Shown: positions 11,936 through 24,999 of the stretch, one piece after another
Layout of the letters: each line of letters begins with the position of its first letter
Position numbering within the stretch: position 1 is the stretch's first letter
Assembly: GCA_038030265.1 (NCBI GenBank)
Contig: CM075942.1
Span: 51,798,751 to 51,862,750 of the forward strand
Direction: 5' to 3'
DNA length: 64,000 bases
Source: Corythucha ciliata
Lineage: Eukaryota; Arthropoda; Insecta; Hemiptera; Tingidae
Translations under genes and position numbers: made by a program
Notes under the pieces: generated by a model
The model's input: only the letters and a program-made list of their open reading frames with translations
The model's database searches: none
Told to the model about the DNA's origin: nothing

Positions 11936-13653
11936 TTCAGCTCCTAGAGAGCTCGCTGCGGTAGTAGAGTGAGAGGGGGAATATAGTTAGGATCAAAATT
12001 ATCAGTGCATGTCATTGTCAACGGACCACGAGGTCGACTTCCAGAATTTTCTTAAAATTTATTTATTTAAGGCCTTTTTTCGACGAAATAGTCTTCGAAG
12101 TGGATACTTTAGGGTTTTGACGTTATTGTGCGCGAGTTTAATTCGAGATTTTGTTAATTCTTTTCTTTATAGACGATTTGTTGTGTTAGGCTAGAGGCGT
12201 GTTCGCTCGTGGAAAACAATACTTCTTTTAATTATTGAGTTTTCGTGTTTTCATCATCATGACATTCTTGCTAAGTATTATTGACTTTATCGGCAAGGAC
12301 AGGACTAACGCGTTTAAGCAGGGCGATGCAGTGTTATGTGCGGGTCACATCGTTTTGCTCGGAAGTGTGAACAGAACGACTGAGAAAAACGATATATTCG
12401 GACTCTGTCTTCAGAGCAGTCATTTTGTCGGGTCCTCCTCATTACGAGATCAATGTCACCGTAAACAACGAAGAGAAGATCGTGGAAGCCAACTGTTCAT
12501 GCACGGCTGGCAACTCATCAAAATGCATGCATATCGTTGCGGTATTGCTGAAGGTTCACCGGTAATGATTATTATTTTGATGAAGTTTAATAATTCCTTG
12601 ATTCAAACGCCTATTTTGTTGTTTTTAAGAGCCGGTATAGCAGATCTGGAGGACTTGAGTTCCACCGATGAAGCAACAGTGGGGTAAGGCACGGAAACTA
12701 GGGAAGGACTTATACACCCCTGTTCCTGTTGACCAAACTTGCCATCTGTCTACGAAGACCCTACCTTTCAACCAAGTTCGCCGGGCAGACCACTTACAAA
12801 CGCTGTTGTCTGCCTGCCCAGGTACTTTTCCCTCGCCAAATTTCCCCAGTGTGTACTTGAAACCTAAAATGCGTCAATTAGGCTCAGAAGCCTCTCTCCT
12901 GCACGCCAAGGAGACGGTGGCCCACGAGGCTCGTGCGCTTTTTCTTCGCCTCCAGGAAAGATGGGACGCCGCGTCCTCTCTGCCTTTTTGTGTCTCGAAC
13001 TTTACTACCTTTATGTCCAAGAAGGAGGTTGAGTTTTTCAATGAAAAGGTAGCACTTGCTCGGACAGCGCGTGTGACATTTTCGTAAACACGCTGGGTCA
13101 AACGAGTAAGTAATCTTTTTCACTGTTTATTGGAGAACATTCACTTTCTCTTTTTGTGTCACTGTACGTTTTTCTTGCAGGTTCTGGGACTTGGACGAAG
13201 GAAAGAAGTTGTCGGATCACAGCTTCGAGGGCATACGAACTTTTGACTTACTCGCGGAACAGTAGTGCGGACTGGGACGTTAAATTTAAGAACTTGTATC
13301 GGTCCTCTTTCCGTAATAGTTCGTCTCAGTGAGTTACTATTTGGTCAGTTTAAGATTTTTTTATTGCAAAAAACAGTGGCAAACAAGAAGAGAGTGCGGC
13401 AGTTCACCCATTTCCACTTTTCAAGTCAATTAAAATATTAACTCATCATGAATGTAATTAGAAATAGTCATAACATAATTATTTCAATCGTTAAACTTTA
13501 TTAAAGAGAGACTGAAACATTTTTTTCTGGAACACTAATTAAATAAAGCTATTTTAGTCGTCAGCCCCACCGGGGATATTCAATTTGATCCTAACTATAG
13601 GAGTTTTCTACCGGCTTCCGCAGGAGGCGGGTCTATCGCTGAACGGGGTCTAT
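11936..13653 (+). mobile_element. TIR-bounded element carrying SWIM-YqaJ coding relic
   Basis: The ends are inverse copies: ATAGACCCCGTTCAGC at 11936-11951 and its complement ending at 13653. A second shared block, ATAGTTAGGATCAAA, lies about 47 nt inside the left end (11983-11997) and about 53 nt inside the right end. Between them is a multi-exon coding relic. I found no convincing target duplication. The arrangement suggests a DNA transposon or a gene carried by one. Confidence 0.6.
12280..13328 (+). pseudogene. SWIM zinc-finger / YqaJ-like nuclease, broken
   Basis: The order matches a widespread invertebrate family with an N-terminal SWIM finger and a C-terminal YqaJ-type exonuclease domain. 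Exon A contains GDAVLCAGHIVLLGSV, then, after a frame change, VILSGPPHYEINVTV and NCSCTAGNSSKCMHIVAVLL, which is a CxCx(n)CxH SWIM finger (about 12487-12540). It ends at a GTAATG donor (12562). Exon B starts at 12630 with RAGIADLEDLSSTDE, shifts frame, then reads QQWGKARKLGKDLYTPVPVD. A third shift occurs near 13050. Exon C (from about 13181) reads SGTWTKERSCRITASRAYEL, the opening of the YqaJ fold, and ends at GTGAGT (13329). Catalytic YqaJ exons are missing. The role in the cell is not established for this family. Confidence 0.7.
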
Positions 13654-13659
13654 ATCAAC

Positions 13660-14880
13660 ATGGTTTTTTTTAAAGCTGGCTTCTCCTTCTTTGTGAGCCT
13701 TTACTTCGCCGGGCACCAAGTTCACGAGCCATTTTTCTAATCTCCGGAAAAAATAAATAAATAAAAAGGCGAGGGACTATTCACTTTAACCAACACAAAA
13801 AATATCTAAACGAAACGGCAAAAGTTGGAGACTAGACTCCTCCTTACTTCTTCTTAACATTGAAAGGGGGTGAGGTGGGTTCTAACCTTCTTATTTGTTA
13901 TGAGTCGAATTACCTTTGAAAAATCGAACCTCGCTTCCCCATCGTATTATTTATCAGTGCTACCGTCGTAGAACCTTCCTACCACCGCACCGTTGAAAAC
14001 TCGTTCATTGCTCTGGTGTATTTTGCTCCCGCAAACCTCACATCTACGAACCGTTATTCTACGTTTCACCACGCGCTATTCAAGAAAAAAAAACTACATC
14101 AAATAAAAACGTGAACAAGAAAAAACAAATTTCAATCCAAGCCTATATTCATATTCATAGTACTGATAACTACTTCCTCATCAACAAGCAGACTCGGTTG
14201 CCTGTTATAAGCGTGATAAAAAGAGTAAGTAATGACGTTTTCCCCCACCATTGCAAATTTGCGGCTAAAATTGATAAAAGGCGATCATTCGCGGCCTGCC
14301 TGTCTCCGTTTCAGAGGCGAAGAGCTTCAGGAGAACTGTGCGAGCTGCTTCGTTTCGTAGTCCGATCTAAGACTATATGACCCCTCTCTGAGTTTTGCTT
14401 AGAGAAGCACTTAAAATTACTGTCTCCCCTTTATTTATGAATTTCATGAATTTTGGATCTTTTGACAGTTGTGGTATTGTTTGAACCAACTGCCTGATGA
14501 CACTTAGGCCCGGGTCGATCATGGGTTTGAAGTTCCGTTTAACACTAAGCTGAGCTTAGGTGCTTACACCCCAATCATAATTTAGCATTTTGAATACAAA
14601 ATCGTTTAAACCCTTAGCAACATTTAAACAAACATCGTCGACCTAACCCTTAATTTTGAGTTTAAAACAAATGATTTTAAGTTGAAATTGAAAAAAAAAC
14701 GCTATTTCCCTAGTTTCTGAAGATCCTTAGGCAACTAAAATTGAGAAATCGCGCAAATCACCTTTAAAATTATGCCGAGCTCAAACATTTGAGCGCTGTA
14801 ATAATAATTAATTTAGCCACGAAAAGGGTGACCAGAAATAATCGCGCCCTCATCAAAGCTTCTATCCACTTCGATTTTCC
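13660..14880. other. No gene recognised
   Basis: AT-rich unique-looking sequence between the SWIM-YqaJ element and the 21-nt array. No paired repeats or credible exons seen. Confidence 0.4.
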
Positions 14881-14889
14881 TAAAAATTC

Positions 14890-16150
14890 TGTTATTATCG
14901 CTCTGGTCAGCGATAATCACCAGTTTTGCAGTGAAAAAATCAGTTTCAGTTAACAGTTTTAGGGTAAAAACTTCAATTTTAGGTTAAAACTCGTAAGTTT
15001 CAACCAGAAAAATTGCCGGTTTAGAGTCAAAACCTCAAGTTTCACAGTAACATTTTCTGATTGAGGGAAAACTGACGAAATTAGTTTCACGGTAAGATCA
15101 CCAGCATTGTAGTGAAATCTTCAGTTTTGGCTTGAAATCGTCAGTTTTCTGTTGAAATCGCTTTCAAGACAGAGCCGTTAGGTTTGGCGTAAAACCATTT
15201 GTTTATCGAAAACGCCAGTTTTGCTGGGATATTGTCAGTTTTGAAGTAAAATATTTAGTTTTGAGGTAAAATAATATTATTTGGGGGAACCGCTGGTTTT
15301 AGGGTAAAATCATCAGTTTAGGGAAGTTTATGGGATGAAATCGTATGTTTTGGGATTAAACAGTCAATTTGGGGGTAAAATTTTAGAGAAATATTCATGG
15401 GAACACTTCAGGTTTGGAGTATCGTAAGTTTTGTGATAAAATAACCAATTTTGGGGTAAAATATTGATTTATGAGGTTAAACAGTCAAATTTGGTTTTGG
15501 GTAAAATCACCAGTTTTGTAGTGACATCTTCAGTAATGGTGCAATAACAAGTCAACGTTGTCGTGAAATCGTGTGTTTTGGTATAAAATCGTCAGTTTTG
15601 TAGTGAAATCGCTGGTTTTCAAGGCGCAGAGTCGTCCTTTTTGACCTGAAATCATCCGTTATGTGGAAAACTTTATTTACGGTGTGATATTTTCAGTTTT
15701 GGAATAAAATGTACAATTTTGGGAGAAATAATCGTTTCGGATGTAAAATGTTCATTTTTTTAATGAAACAGAAAAGTTTTAGGTCAAAATCGCCAGTTTT
15801 GTAGTGAAATCTTCTGGGAGGGGGGGGGGGGGTAACACGTCAGCTTTGGCGATAAATCGTACGTTTTTTAAAGTAAAATCGTCACTTGAGGGATGAAATC
15901 ACGGTAAGATCACTCGATTTTCGTCCGTTTGGATTAAACCCGCCAGTTTCAGATTGAAATAATCAATTTTGGGGTAAAGCCTTGGGTTTTGAAATCGCCA
16001 GTTGTGTTTTGAAATCTTTAGTTTAGGGGTAAAACATCGACTGTGGCGTAAAATCGTCAGTTTTGATATAAAATTATTGAGTTATGTACATAGAGTAAAA
16101 CCTTCAGTTTTGGGTAGAAAAACACCAGTTTTGAGTTAGAAAAAGTTAAA
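14890..16150 (+). repeat. Degenerate array, about 21-nt monomer
   Basis: About 1.26 kb built from variants of AAATCGTCAGTTTTGGGGTA, spaced mostly 20-22 nt and sometimes doubled to 40. Examples run consecutively at about 15111-15170. Individual monomers differ at several positions and indels are common, so the array is old. It includes a 13-base G run at 15820-15832. Confidence 0.85.
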
Positions 16151-16377
16151 TTTTTACGTCTCTCAAATAAGACGTCGATGAACCCCCGACTACTTGAGTC
16201 CAGGCCAACTCTTTTCCACAAAGTATCGCTTAGGTACCGGGGAGAACAACAGGAATAGAAGGGTAAAACGAAAGTTTCCCAACGAAGATGTTAGCTTTAT
16301 TTGCCTCTCTTTAGAACAACCGACATCATATCTGCCCACCCTTGGATCAAGGGCTGGCTACGCCCCTGTTGATGAGT

Positions 16378-16545
16378 GGGGTATTATTATTTATTTCGAC
16401 CGCATTCCACGTTTGTTTTTTGTAACGATGACAATTTTTTCATTCATGGTACGACTGTGTTTACCCTAACGACTGAGGGACGAAATATGGCGCTGAAATC
16501 CGTGTTGCCGTACCGTGTTTTAAAGGTTCTCTAGTGTAGCTAGTG
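16378..16545 (-). mobile_element. MITE copy, truncated (same family as 50661-50873)
   Basis: The region from CCGCATTCCACGTTTG through ACAATTTTTTCATTCATGGT to CGTGTTGCCGTACCGTGTTT is a close inverse copy of the first two-thirds of the element at 50.66 kb. The second inverted arm is not present here. Confidence 0.75.
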
Positions 16546-16878
16546 CAAAACAATGGAACGGACCTCATAAGTGTCGCAATTTTATATCACGTGTATACGG
16601 GGCACGGTGAATGAAAAAAAAAAAAAAAAAAAGATTTTTCGAGCGAGAAAAGGCACATTGATCCCTTCAAAGACGTGAATTGCTTATAGTTCAAAAATGG
16701 GTTCCTTCGTTAATTTTTACACAATAAATTTGCTAAATCCAATAAATAACTAAAAAGTTGGTCCCTGCGTGTTTTTCTTGCATAAAAATAGTGGCTGCAG
16801 CACAGAATTGTAGTTTTTTTGTAGTTAGACTTGTATTTTGTCTCTTTCTCTTTCCCTTCTTTGTCAAGTGCTGTTAAA

Positions 16879-17015
16879 GGCCCGTTCACAAGCTCTATGT
16901 TTGTGTTGTGCGGGGTTTGTGCAACCTTTAAAAAAATGCTTCATTTTTCGAGGGAATAAATTTGTTTGGCTGCATAGACTCCACAGAACGTAAACATAGA
17001 GCTTGTGAACGGGCC
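16879..17015. mobile_element. 137-bp MITE with perfect 24-bp ends
   Basis: The left end GGCCCGTTCACAAGCTCTAT (continuing 4 nt) at 16879-16902 is matched exactly in inverse at 16992-17015. Both sides are flanked by AAA, a possible 3-bp target duplication. There is no coding capacity. Perfect ends suggest recent movement. Confidence 0.85.
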
Positions 17016-17421
17016 AAACACGTTTACACGATAGATACTTCTAATTTAAACTCTAAATTCTTCATTCAAAAGATTTCTGAACCACACTGGCGATATTCTC
17101 GCTCCTACACGATTTTTATGTTAATGCAGAACATTTATGCACTACGACTACGTAAGTTATATGCAGTACATATATGCAATGCACTACATATATATGCACT
17201 TATGCAGTGCAGTACACCAGTACATAATAAATGCAGTTGCAGTGAAATATTGTGAGATGTGATATAAACGTCTCTCGGTCTCTCAAGAGGTAGCGCTTGA
17301 CTTCACATTCCCAAGTTCAGTGTAATCTCCTCGCTGGGCACATTATCAACAAGTTTTTTTCTATCATTTCTGTTTTGGTCAATGCAACTTCAACGTTTCT
17401 AAGCTTTTTAAATCGGTGAAA

Positions 17422-19809
<2,388 letters not shown>

Positions 19810-19877
19810 ATGAAAATACGCGATTTAGAAACAACAAAATATAACCCCCTTCCATCCATATTGTTCATTTTTATTGT

Positions 19878-19883
19878 AATAAA
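19878..19883 (+). terminator. NDOR1 poly(A) signal
   Basis: AATAAA lies 69 nt after the NDOR1 stop. It overlaps a near-palindromic stretch TTTTTATTGTAATAAAA, which also presents AATAAA on the minus strand. Confidence 0.7.
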
Positions 19884-19965
19884 ATTTCAAATACAGCTTT
19901 CCTGGAAGCGCAAAGCATAGGTAACAAGCGTGGTTTCATCTCCTACAGACGAACCGTGATGTGGT

Positions 19966-20230
19966 CTATTTTTTTACCGACTGCGTCATGATCCCGACAT
20001 GATTCGGCGGGCCTGTTAGCGATGAAGGGGGGGGAGGGTCATCGATGAGTTTACTGCGATCTGGATCCTTCGCGACGCTAGTTAGGTGAGTCCTTCTATA
20101 AAGAACAAGGCGTTTAGCAGTCGCCGTGACAGCTGGGTTGCTCGAACACAGACACGTCTCAATTGCATCTCCTGACACTCCAATTTGTTGCTCGCTCTCC
20201 CCCGCGCCATTGTAGACCGCAAGTTTTAAA
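19966..20230 (-). other. Possible small convergent coding exon
   Basis: A minus-strand frame ends with TAG at 19968-19966 and reads through DAIETCLCSSNPAVTATAKR and VLYRRTHLTSVAKDPDRSKL. Its 3' side faces the minus-strand AATAAA near 19871. I do not recognise the protein, and no upstream exon or secure start was found. It may be chance. Confidence 0.2.
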
Positions 20231-20239
20231 TCGAGGAAA

Positions 20240-21030
20240 AAGAATGATCGTTAAACGATTATTTATATATATTTTTTAATGGGGCCGTCTCTCTTCCTCA
20301 TTCATGGCTGTACTTACCCTCTCACCATCCTACCCGTTACCACAATCACGAAGCGCGTCTAAATGCCTTTGTAATTGGATAGAAAAAAAGTAACGCAATT
20401 CCGTTCTTACCCGCTACAGCCATGAATATGGAACTAGAGGACGTTGCATAACTTTGTAGGATCTGAGAAAATAGTCGAAGGACACCCGTAAATGTCTTCT
20501 TTTTTTTTTTGTCTTTTTTCTCTAACTGCTAATTGGGTCCCTTTACTAGCTTCGCGTTTTATTACGTGTTTCTTTGTTAATTAGGTTTTTCTTAAGTACA
20601 AAAGCGAAAAAATATTCGAGACTTTAAGGATTTCTCTCTGAGGCTGTCTTTCGAATATTCTGAAAGGAATGCATTCCTCGGGGCTTGACATTGAAAGGCA
20701 TTTTTGTTTGCTCATGACTGCGTCAAGGCTTTAAAAACTACTTCACGTGCGAACCCAGCTTCCTTTATGGCTACCGGGTTTGTCGCATAACTCGTCGAGT
20801 TATATCGTTTTTGAAATGCAGTACAATCAAGTTGAATTAGTGGGGCTGTTCATTCATTTTCCATTGAGCTGACGATAAAAGACTATAGATATGAAAACGC
20901 CGAGCTGTGACATACAGGAATGAGGGGAGTGGTGGTGGCCGGTGGCCCGCTGCGAGCGAGCGGGGGGAATTTGTGAAAGAGTCACTCTCAGCATGAACAA
21001 GTCGATGGCTAGAACCTGCGGAGTTCACCC
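20240..21030. other. No gene recognised
   Basis: About 0.8 kb of unique-looking AT-rich sequence downstream of NDOR1. Nothing supportable. Confidence 0.4.
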
Positions 21031-21039
21031 CTTCCACAA

Positions 21040-21860
21040 TTTTCAGATATTTTGCTCTTTAAGGCGACATTTAAAAGGTTTGATCCTTTCAAAATTCAAA
21101 TGTTGTCAATTATTACTCGCATAACCCATTTTTATGGGTTTCGTTCCACATCAAAAAGTTCATTTTACAGGATTGTCCCCCTAAAAAGCCAATTTCACGG
21201 GGTTGACTAATTAAAAACAAAAGCGATACCGAGCTGTGGTCAGGCACTTCCGATGTCCACTTTTCACAGATTTGATGCTCACAGATCCCAATTCCGTGGT
21301 TTTCTGTGGTTCGGCTATTTTTAAAAAAAAAATTGCGGGTCGGCACGTCAGAAACTAATTTCGCGGTGTTGACACCCCCCCCCCCTTCAAAAAAATTCAC
21401 GATGTTTCACACTGTTTTGTTCCGGACTCAAAAAGTGAAATTTCCAGCGAGTTATCTCAGCGCGTTGTATTTTGTAAAGAACAATATTTCGCTCAAAACA
21501 AATTTTATGGTTTTGGCTCAGCTCACCTCATAAGAGCAATTTCACTGCTTTCCCTGATGCAAGAACAGAATTTCATGCTTTTGACCCGTTCAAAAAACAA
21601 TGTTACGGGTAACACTTTTCCACAAAAAAAATTTACAGGATTGGTCCATTCGAAATCAACTTTGCGCGATGGGCTTACACGAAAAATCAACTTCGCGAGT
21701 TTTGATCGCTGGAAATTCCAATTTGGAGCCTCCGGCCTGATTACAAATTACAATTATAAATTAAATTTGATTACAAATAAAAACGAGTTTCACGGCACAG
21801 GCTCGCTCATAAAAATCAATTTTTTGGCGATATCCACTAAATCATCATACAATACAGGTA
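21040..21860 (+). repeat. Degenerate array, about 30-nt monomer (family C)
   Basis: Modules like AATTTCACGGGGTTGACT followed by CATTCAAAAAGC recur roughly every 30-36 nt. Decay is strong, and units differ in the CG-rich core (TTTCACGG, TTTCGCGG, TTTTACGG). It contains an 11-base C run (21375-21385). Confidence 0.75.
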
Positions 21861-22058
21861 AGATATGAACTTTCCTACATATTTTGTATTAAAAATACTT
21901 TTCTACGACCAATATGGAATGCGTTACATCCTCGGACAATTTTTCATGTAATGGTTGAAAGTCTTAAAAATAATATTGCAGTGATGGCGACGTCGTGGAG
22001 TTTTGAATCAATAATTCAGATCATTTTTTTTTGTCTCTCCACTTTATTTTTTAAAAAC

Positions 22059-22101
22059 GGCAGAACCGGTTTTCGAAAACTATGTTTTCATCATCAGTGC
22101 C
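22059..22101 (-). ncRNA. Hammerhead ribozyme-like motif, left terminal repeat
   Basis: Minus-strand inverse copy of the motif at 23442-23484. Stem II here reads GAAAAC-AUA-GUUUUC, fully Watson-Crick, where the right copy has one G-U. The core CUGAUGA and GAA is unchanged, and stem III is the palindrome AACCGGUU. The stem II difference preserves pairing. Confidence 0.55.
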
Positions 22102-22204
22102 CCAGTTCTACAACATGAACAGAACAGACCATAAACACTAACCAGCAAATAAATAAATGAACAAATAAAAATAAAACCCCCCCATATTTGATTAAATCAC
22201 AAAT

Positions 22205-22574
22205 CGAGGTTCTCAGAGCAACACCCCATATCGTCACTTTTGGTGAAAATGAGTTTTTTATGTCGTTGGAAAGCTCTCTTCAGCGCGGATCCATCGAACC
22301 ACACGGTTAAGGCGGAATTCCAATATCAAGCGCGCAATTAACAACCCCTTTCCTCAAGGTGACGGCAACAAGCCGTCCTGTCAGCGGTGTGGCATCGTTT
22401 TAGGCGTCAGAGGCGGCGTTCTTGCATGAGCTCCTAATTTCCGTGTAAAGTACGACTTCATTAAACTGTTTTCATAAGTCGCCAGATGAAAGAAAAAATC
22501 ATTTTCATCTAATGCTTTGCCTCTCCAGAAAAGTGACCAAAGTGACGATATGGGGTGTTGCTGTGAGATCCTCG
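22205..22574. mobile_element. 370-bp MITE nested in the Penelope left repeat
   Basis: The ends are inverse: CGAGGTTCTCAGAGCAACAC going in from 22205, and CGAGGATCTCACAGCAACAC going in from 22574. Both continue CCCATATCGTCACTTT, so about 38 nt are shared. The Penelope repeat is interrupted exactly between these ends and resumes at 22575, as comparison with the intact right repeat shows. Confidence 0.85.
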
Positions 22575-22699
22575 ATATGAAATCACAGTTAGGTATACAC
22601 TTATTTACCTGTCATACATTTACTCGAAAAGGGTTCGTTTCCTTCACTACGAAGGACCTCTCAAACCAATCCATCACAAGCTCTGCGCTCAACTGGTGC

Positions 22700-23276
22700 A
22701 GGACATGGGATGGAGCTGGTGGTGAGGCAGAGCGGAGGTGGATTTCGTTGCCTTTCGTGGGACAGACTTCCTTGAAACTGGAGAGAATCCTGAGAAGAGG
22801 AAGCTACCAAGTAGCCTACAAATCAGCCACAACGCTGAGGAGCATGTTGTCCAAACCGAAAGATTGAAGAGAATTGTTGGACCAGAGTGGTATCTACAAG
22901 CTGAGATGTGGATCCTGTGACTCTGCAACATACGTAGGCCGTACCCCAAGAAGATTCAGGGTACGGTTTCAAGAGCACTTGAGAAAGAGGGATTCAAGGT
23001 TCTGCCAGCACATCAGCAAATGTGGCAGTGGGTCAACCCATGGCCGAAGTGATCATGGCGGTTGAAAAACCTTCCATCCTGAACGCCATAGAGGGCTTCT
23101 CGATCAACGAGGAGCTCGCAAGGAACCCGAGCTGCTTTAATGGCCGGGAAAAGGTAGGCTCTACTCCCCTCCTATCGGTGCTCCCCTCTCTTCCCCCACC
23201 ACCGAGGCCACGCCGTATAATTTATAAAACGCGATCTTATATGTTTGAAGCCATTTCACTTTCGACCCGCGTATGA
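22700..23276 (+). pseudogene. Penelope GIY-YIG endonuclease domain, broken
   Basis: The frame reads SLPFVGQTSLKLERILRRGS and ATTLRSMLSKPKD, the usual linker after the Penelope reverse transcriptase, then a TGA (22865-22867). Still in frame it reads LLDQSGIYKLRCGSCDSATY, VGRTPRRFRVRFQEHL and CQHISKCG. GIY and YVG form the GIY-YIG pair, followed by the conserved Arg (RFRVRFQEHL) and the CxxC-type cysteine pair. Near 23040 the frame shifts, and the C-terminus continues as SILNAIEGFSINEELARNPS in another frame. One stop and one frameshift, with no RT, make it non-functional. Confidence 0.9.
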
Positions 23277-23441
23277 CGAGGTGTGATCCACCGTTTCCTT
23301 TGTATGACAGGTAAATAAGTGTATACCTAACTGTGATTTCATCTGTGATTTAATTAAATATGGGGGTTTTATTTTTATTTGTTCATTTATTTATTTGTTG
23401 GTTAGTGTTGATGGTCTGTTCTGTTCATGTTGTAGAACTGG

Positions 23442-23484
23442 GGCACTGATGATGAGAACATAGTTTTCGAAAATCGGTTCTGCC
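23442..23484 (+). ncRNA. Hammerhead ribozyme-like motif, right terminal repeat
   Basis: Stem I GGCA (23442-23445) pairs with UGCC (23481-23484). The core CUGAUGA is at 23446-23452. Stem II is GAGAAC/GUUUUC with an AUA loop (23454-23468), after one extra U. GAA is at 23469-23471. Stem III is a near-palindrome AAUCGGUU (23472-23479), and C at 23480 would be the cleavage-site base (UUC). Penelope terminal repeats are known to carry minimal type I hammerheads with a very short stem III. The extra U beside stem II departs from the strict consensus, so activity is uncertain. Confidence 0.55.
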
Positions 23485-23881
23485 GTTTTTAAAAAATAAA
23501 GTGGAGACACAAAAAAACAAAAAAAAAATCTGATCTGAATTATTGTCTTAAAAATCGTCTGTTTCCGACAAAAATATTTTCGCTGAGCTTCATATTATTT
23601 CTTGACGTCAACATTCATCCCTCCTTCATTTCCAACTTTTCGAGCTCCCCCCCCCCCCCACTCACTCGACAATTTCAAAATCACTTTTTTTCGGGCAAGC
23701 TGAAACCTTGGCGAATTGGCTTCTCGACGTTGTCATTGTCACTACTCGACACATCAATGGAGGGTTTACCATGACGCTTGCTTGCATGTATTGTGTTCGG
23801 GAAACCGGTGTTGAAGAGTTGAGAGAAGAGCTCTTGGCTGGAATTTTTCAGTGACTTGAGTAGAAATGATTCACTTCAGCT

Positions 23882-23960
23882 CTGTTCGTGAACCTGCTCT
23901 GCGGTGCACCAGCGCAGAGCGCACCCTAAAAGCGTTCGCGAGAAATGAGGGCAGGTTTGG
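23882..23960 (+). mobile_element. About 80-bp short inverted-repeat element, copy 1
   Basis: It runs from CTGTTCGTGAACCTGCTCT through GGTGCACCAGCGCAGAGCG and AAAAGCGTTCGCGAGAAAT to GGGCAGGTTTGG. A close inverse copy lies at 50456-50536. The two ends are loosely inverse (AACCTGCTCT and the complement of GGGCAGGTTT). Confidence 0.65.
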
Positions 23961-24139
23961 GCCAAGGCGATAGATATAACTGACTTTTCTAGGAACTGAG
24001 TAGGACTGCTCACGTCACTCATAGACCAGAAAGTCTGTTTGCCTGACCGTCTGTTAGGTTTGATAGTTACATTTTTCTTTCTTAAACGATGTAAAGGGGC
24101 ATTTTTAGGGGATAGGCGATCGCCCGGGGGCCCCGACTT

Positions 24140-24660
24140 GGAATAAAAATAATTACAAAATAATCTCAATAGAGAGAAAATCCGAATAATTTGGTTTTTG
24201 AAAGATTCAGCCCCACAAAATTCGATTTTCGAACCACGAAAATCCGTGAAATTGACTTTGAAGGCGCCAGATCCACAAAAAATGGTCTTAAAAGAAGAAA
24301 GAGATTTGAACCAAACATCCGAAATGTCTATTTGAAGTAGCCAAATCAACGAAATTTGGCTGCCAATGTGGACCGAACTGTGGATTTTAAAAGGAAATAA
24401 AACTGCCAAATTGAAGCTTTAAAAGGCCAAATTCTGGAGATTTTTAAAGATCTCGCGAAATTGCCCTTTTGAATGAAAGAAACCTCGCGAAATTGTCTTT
24501 TGAAGAAAACAAAATTACTATTCACAAAATTGGCTTATCGGTGAAGCCAAACCCCCGAAATTGATATTGGAAAGACCCAAACCCACGGAGTTTGTTTATT
24601 CAATTGAGACGGGATCCAATAAATTCAGTTCTTGAAGGAAGGTACGAAACTTGAGAGTTC
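24140..24660 (-). repeat. Degenerate array, about 30-nt monomer (family C, inverse)
   Basis: Read on the plus strand, modules such as AAATTGACTTTGAAGGCGCC and CACGAAATTGGC alternate with AAACCC/AACCCC blocks about every 30-33 nt. Orientation is opposite to the 21-kb array. Confidence 0.65.
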
Positions 24661-24999
24661 TCGAGCTTCGGCCCTAGACAGCGACTATTTGGCCCCAGAA
24701 ACGACGTGTCTCAATGGAGGCCGCTCTTGCTGCGCTTGCAGTCTGCCTCCGCAGTTTGACAATTTTCTACGCGCGAGAAGTCAGTTTGGCTATTTTTAGA
24801 GCTGCAATCGACAGTTTCACTTTTTTTAGGTCGTAAACAGTAGGTTTAGTCATTTTTAACCCTTTCAATTGAATATTTTGGGGAGGGGCTCATATTCAAA
24901 TAGTAATTTCGGTGGGTTGGGCTAATTGAAAAAATAAATTTTGAGGTTTTAGCCTTTTCAACCAAAATTTCGTGGATCAACGATGATTTATGGATGATT

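Larger units (their letters stand above)
21972..23544 (+). mobile_element. Penelope-like element with inverted terminal repeats
   Basis: An 11-bp target duplication GTCTTAAAAAT lies at 21961-21971 and 23545-23555. Inverted terminal repeats lie at 22009-22204 (continuing at 22575-22617 after a nested insertion) and about 23304-23544. They share TAAAAAACGGCAGAACCG and long downstream stretches at over 90% by eye. A 37-nt extension precedes the left repeat, as reported for Penelope elements. Inside is only the C-terminal part of the protein (linker plus GIY-YIG); reverse transcriptase is absent. The copy is 5'-truncated and dead. Confidence 0.9.

Noticed and set aside
14890..16150. Regularly spaced repeats, considered as a CRISPR array
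   Set aside because: Monomers are degenerate and abut without unique spacers, and the window is eukaryotic.
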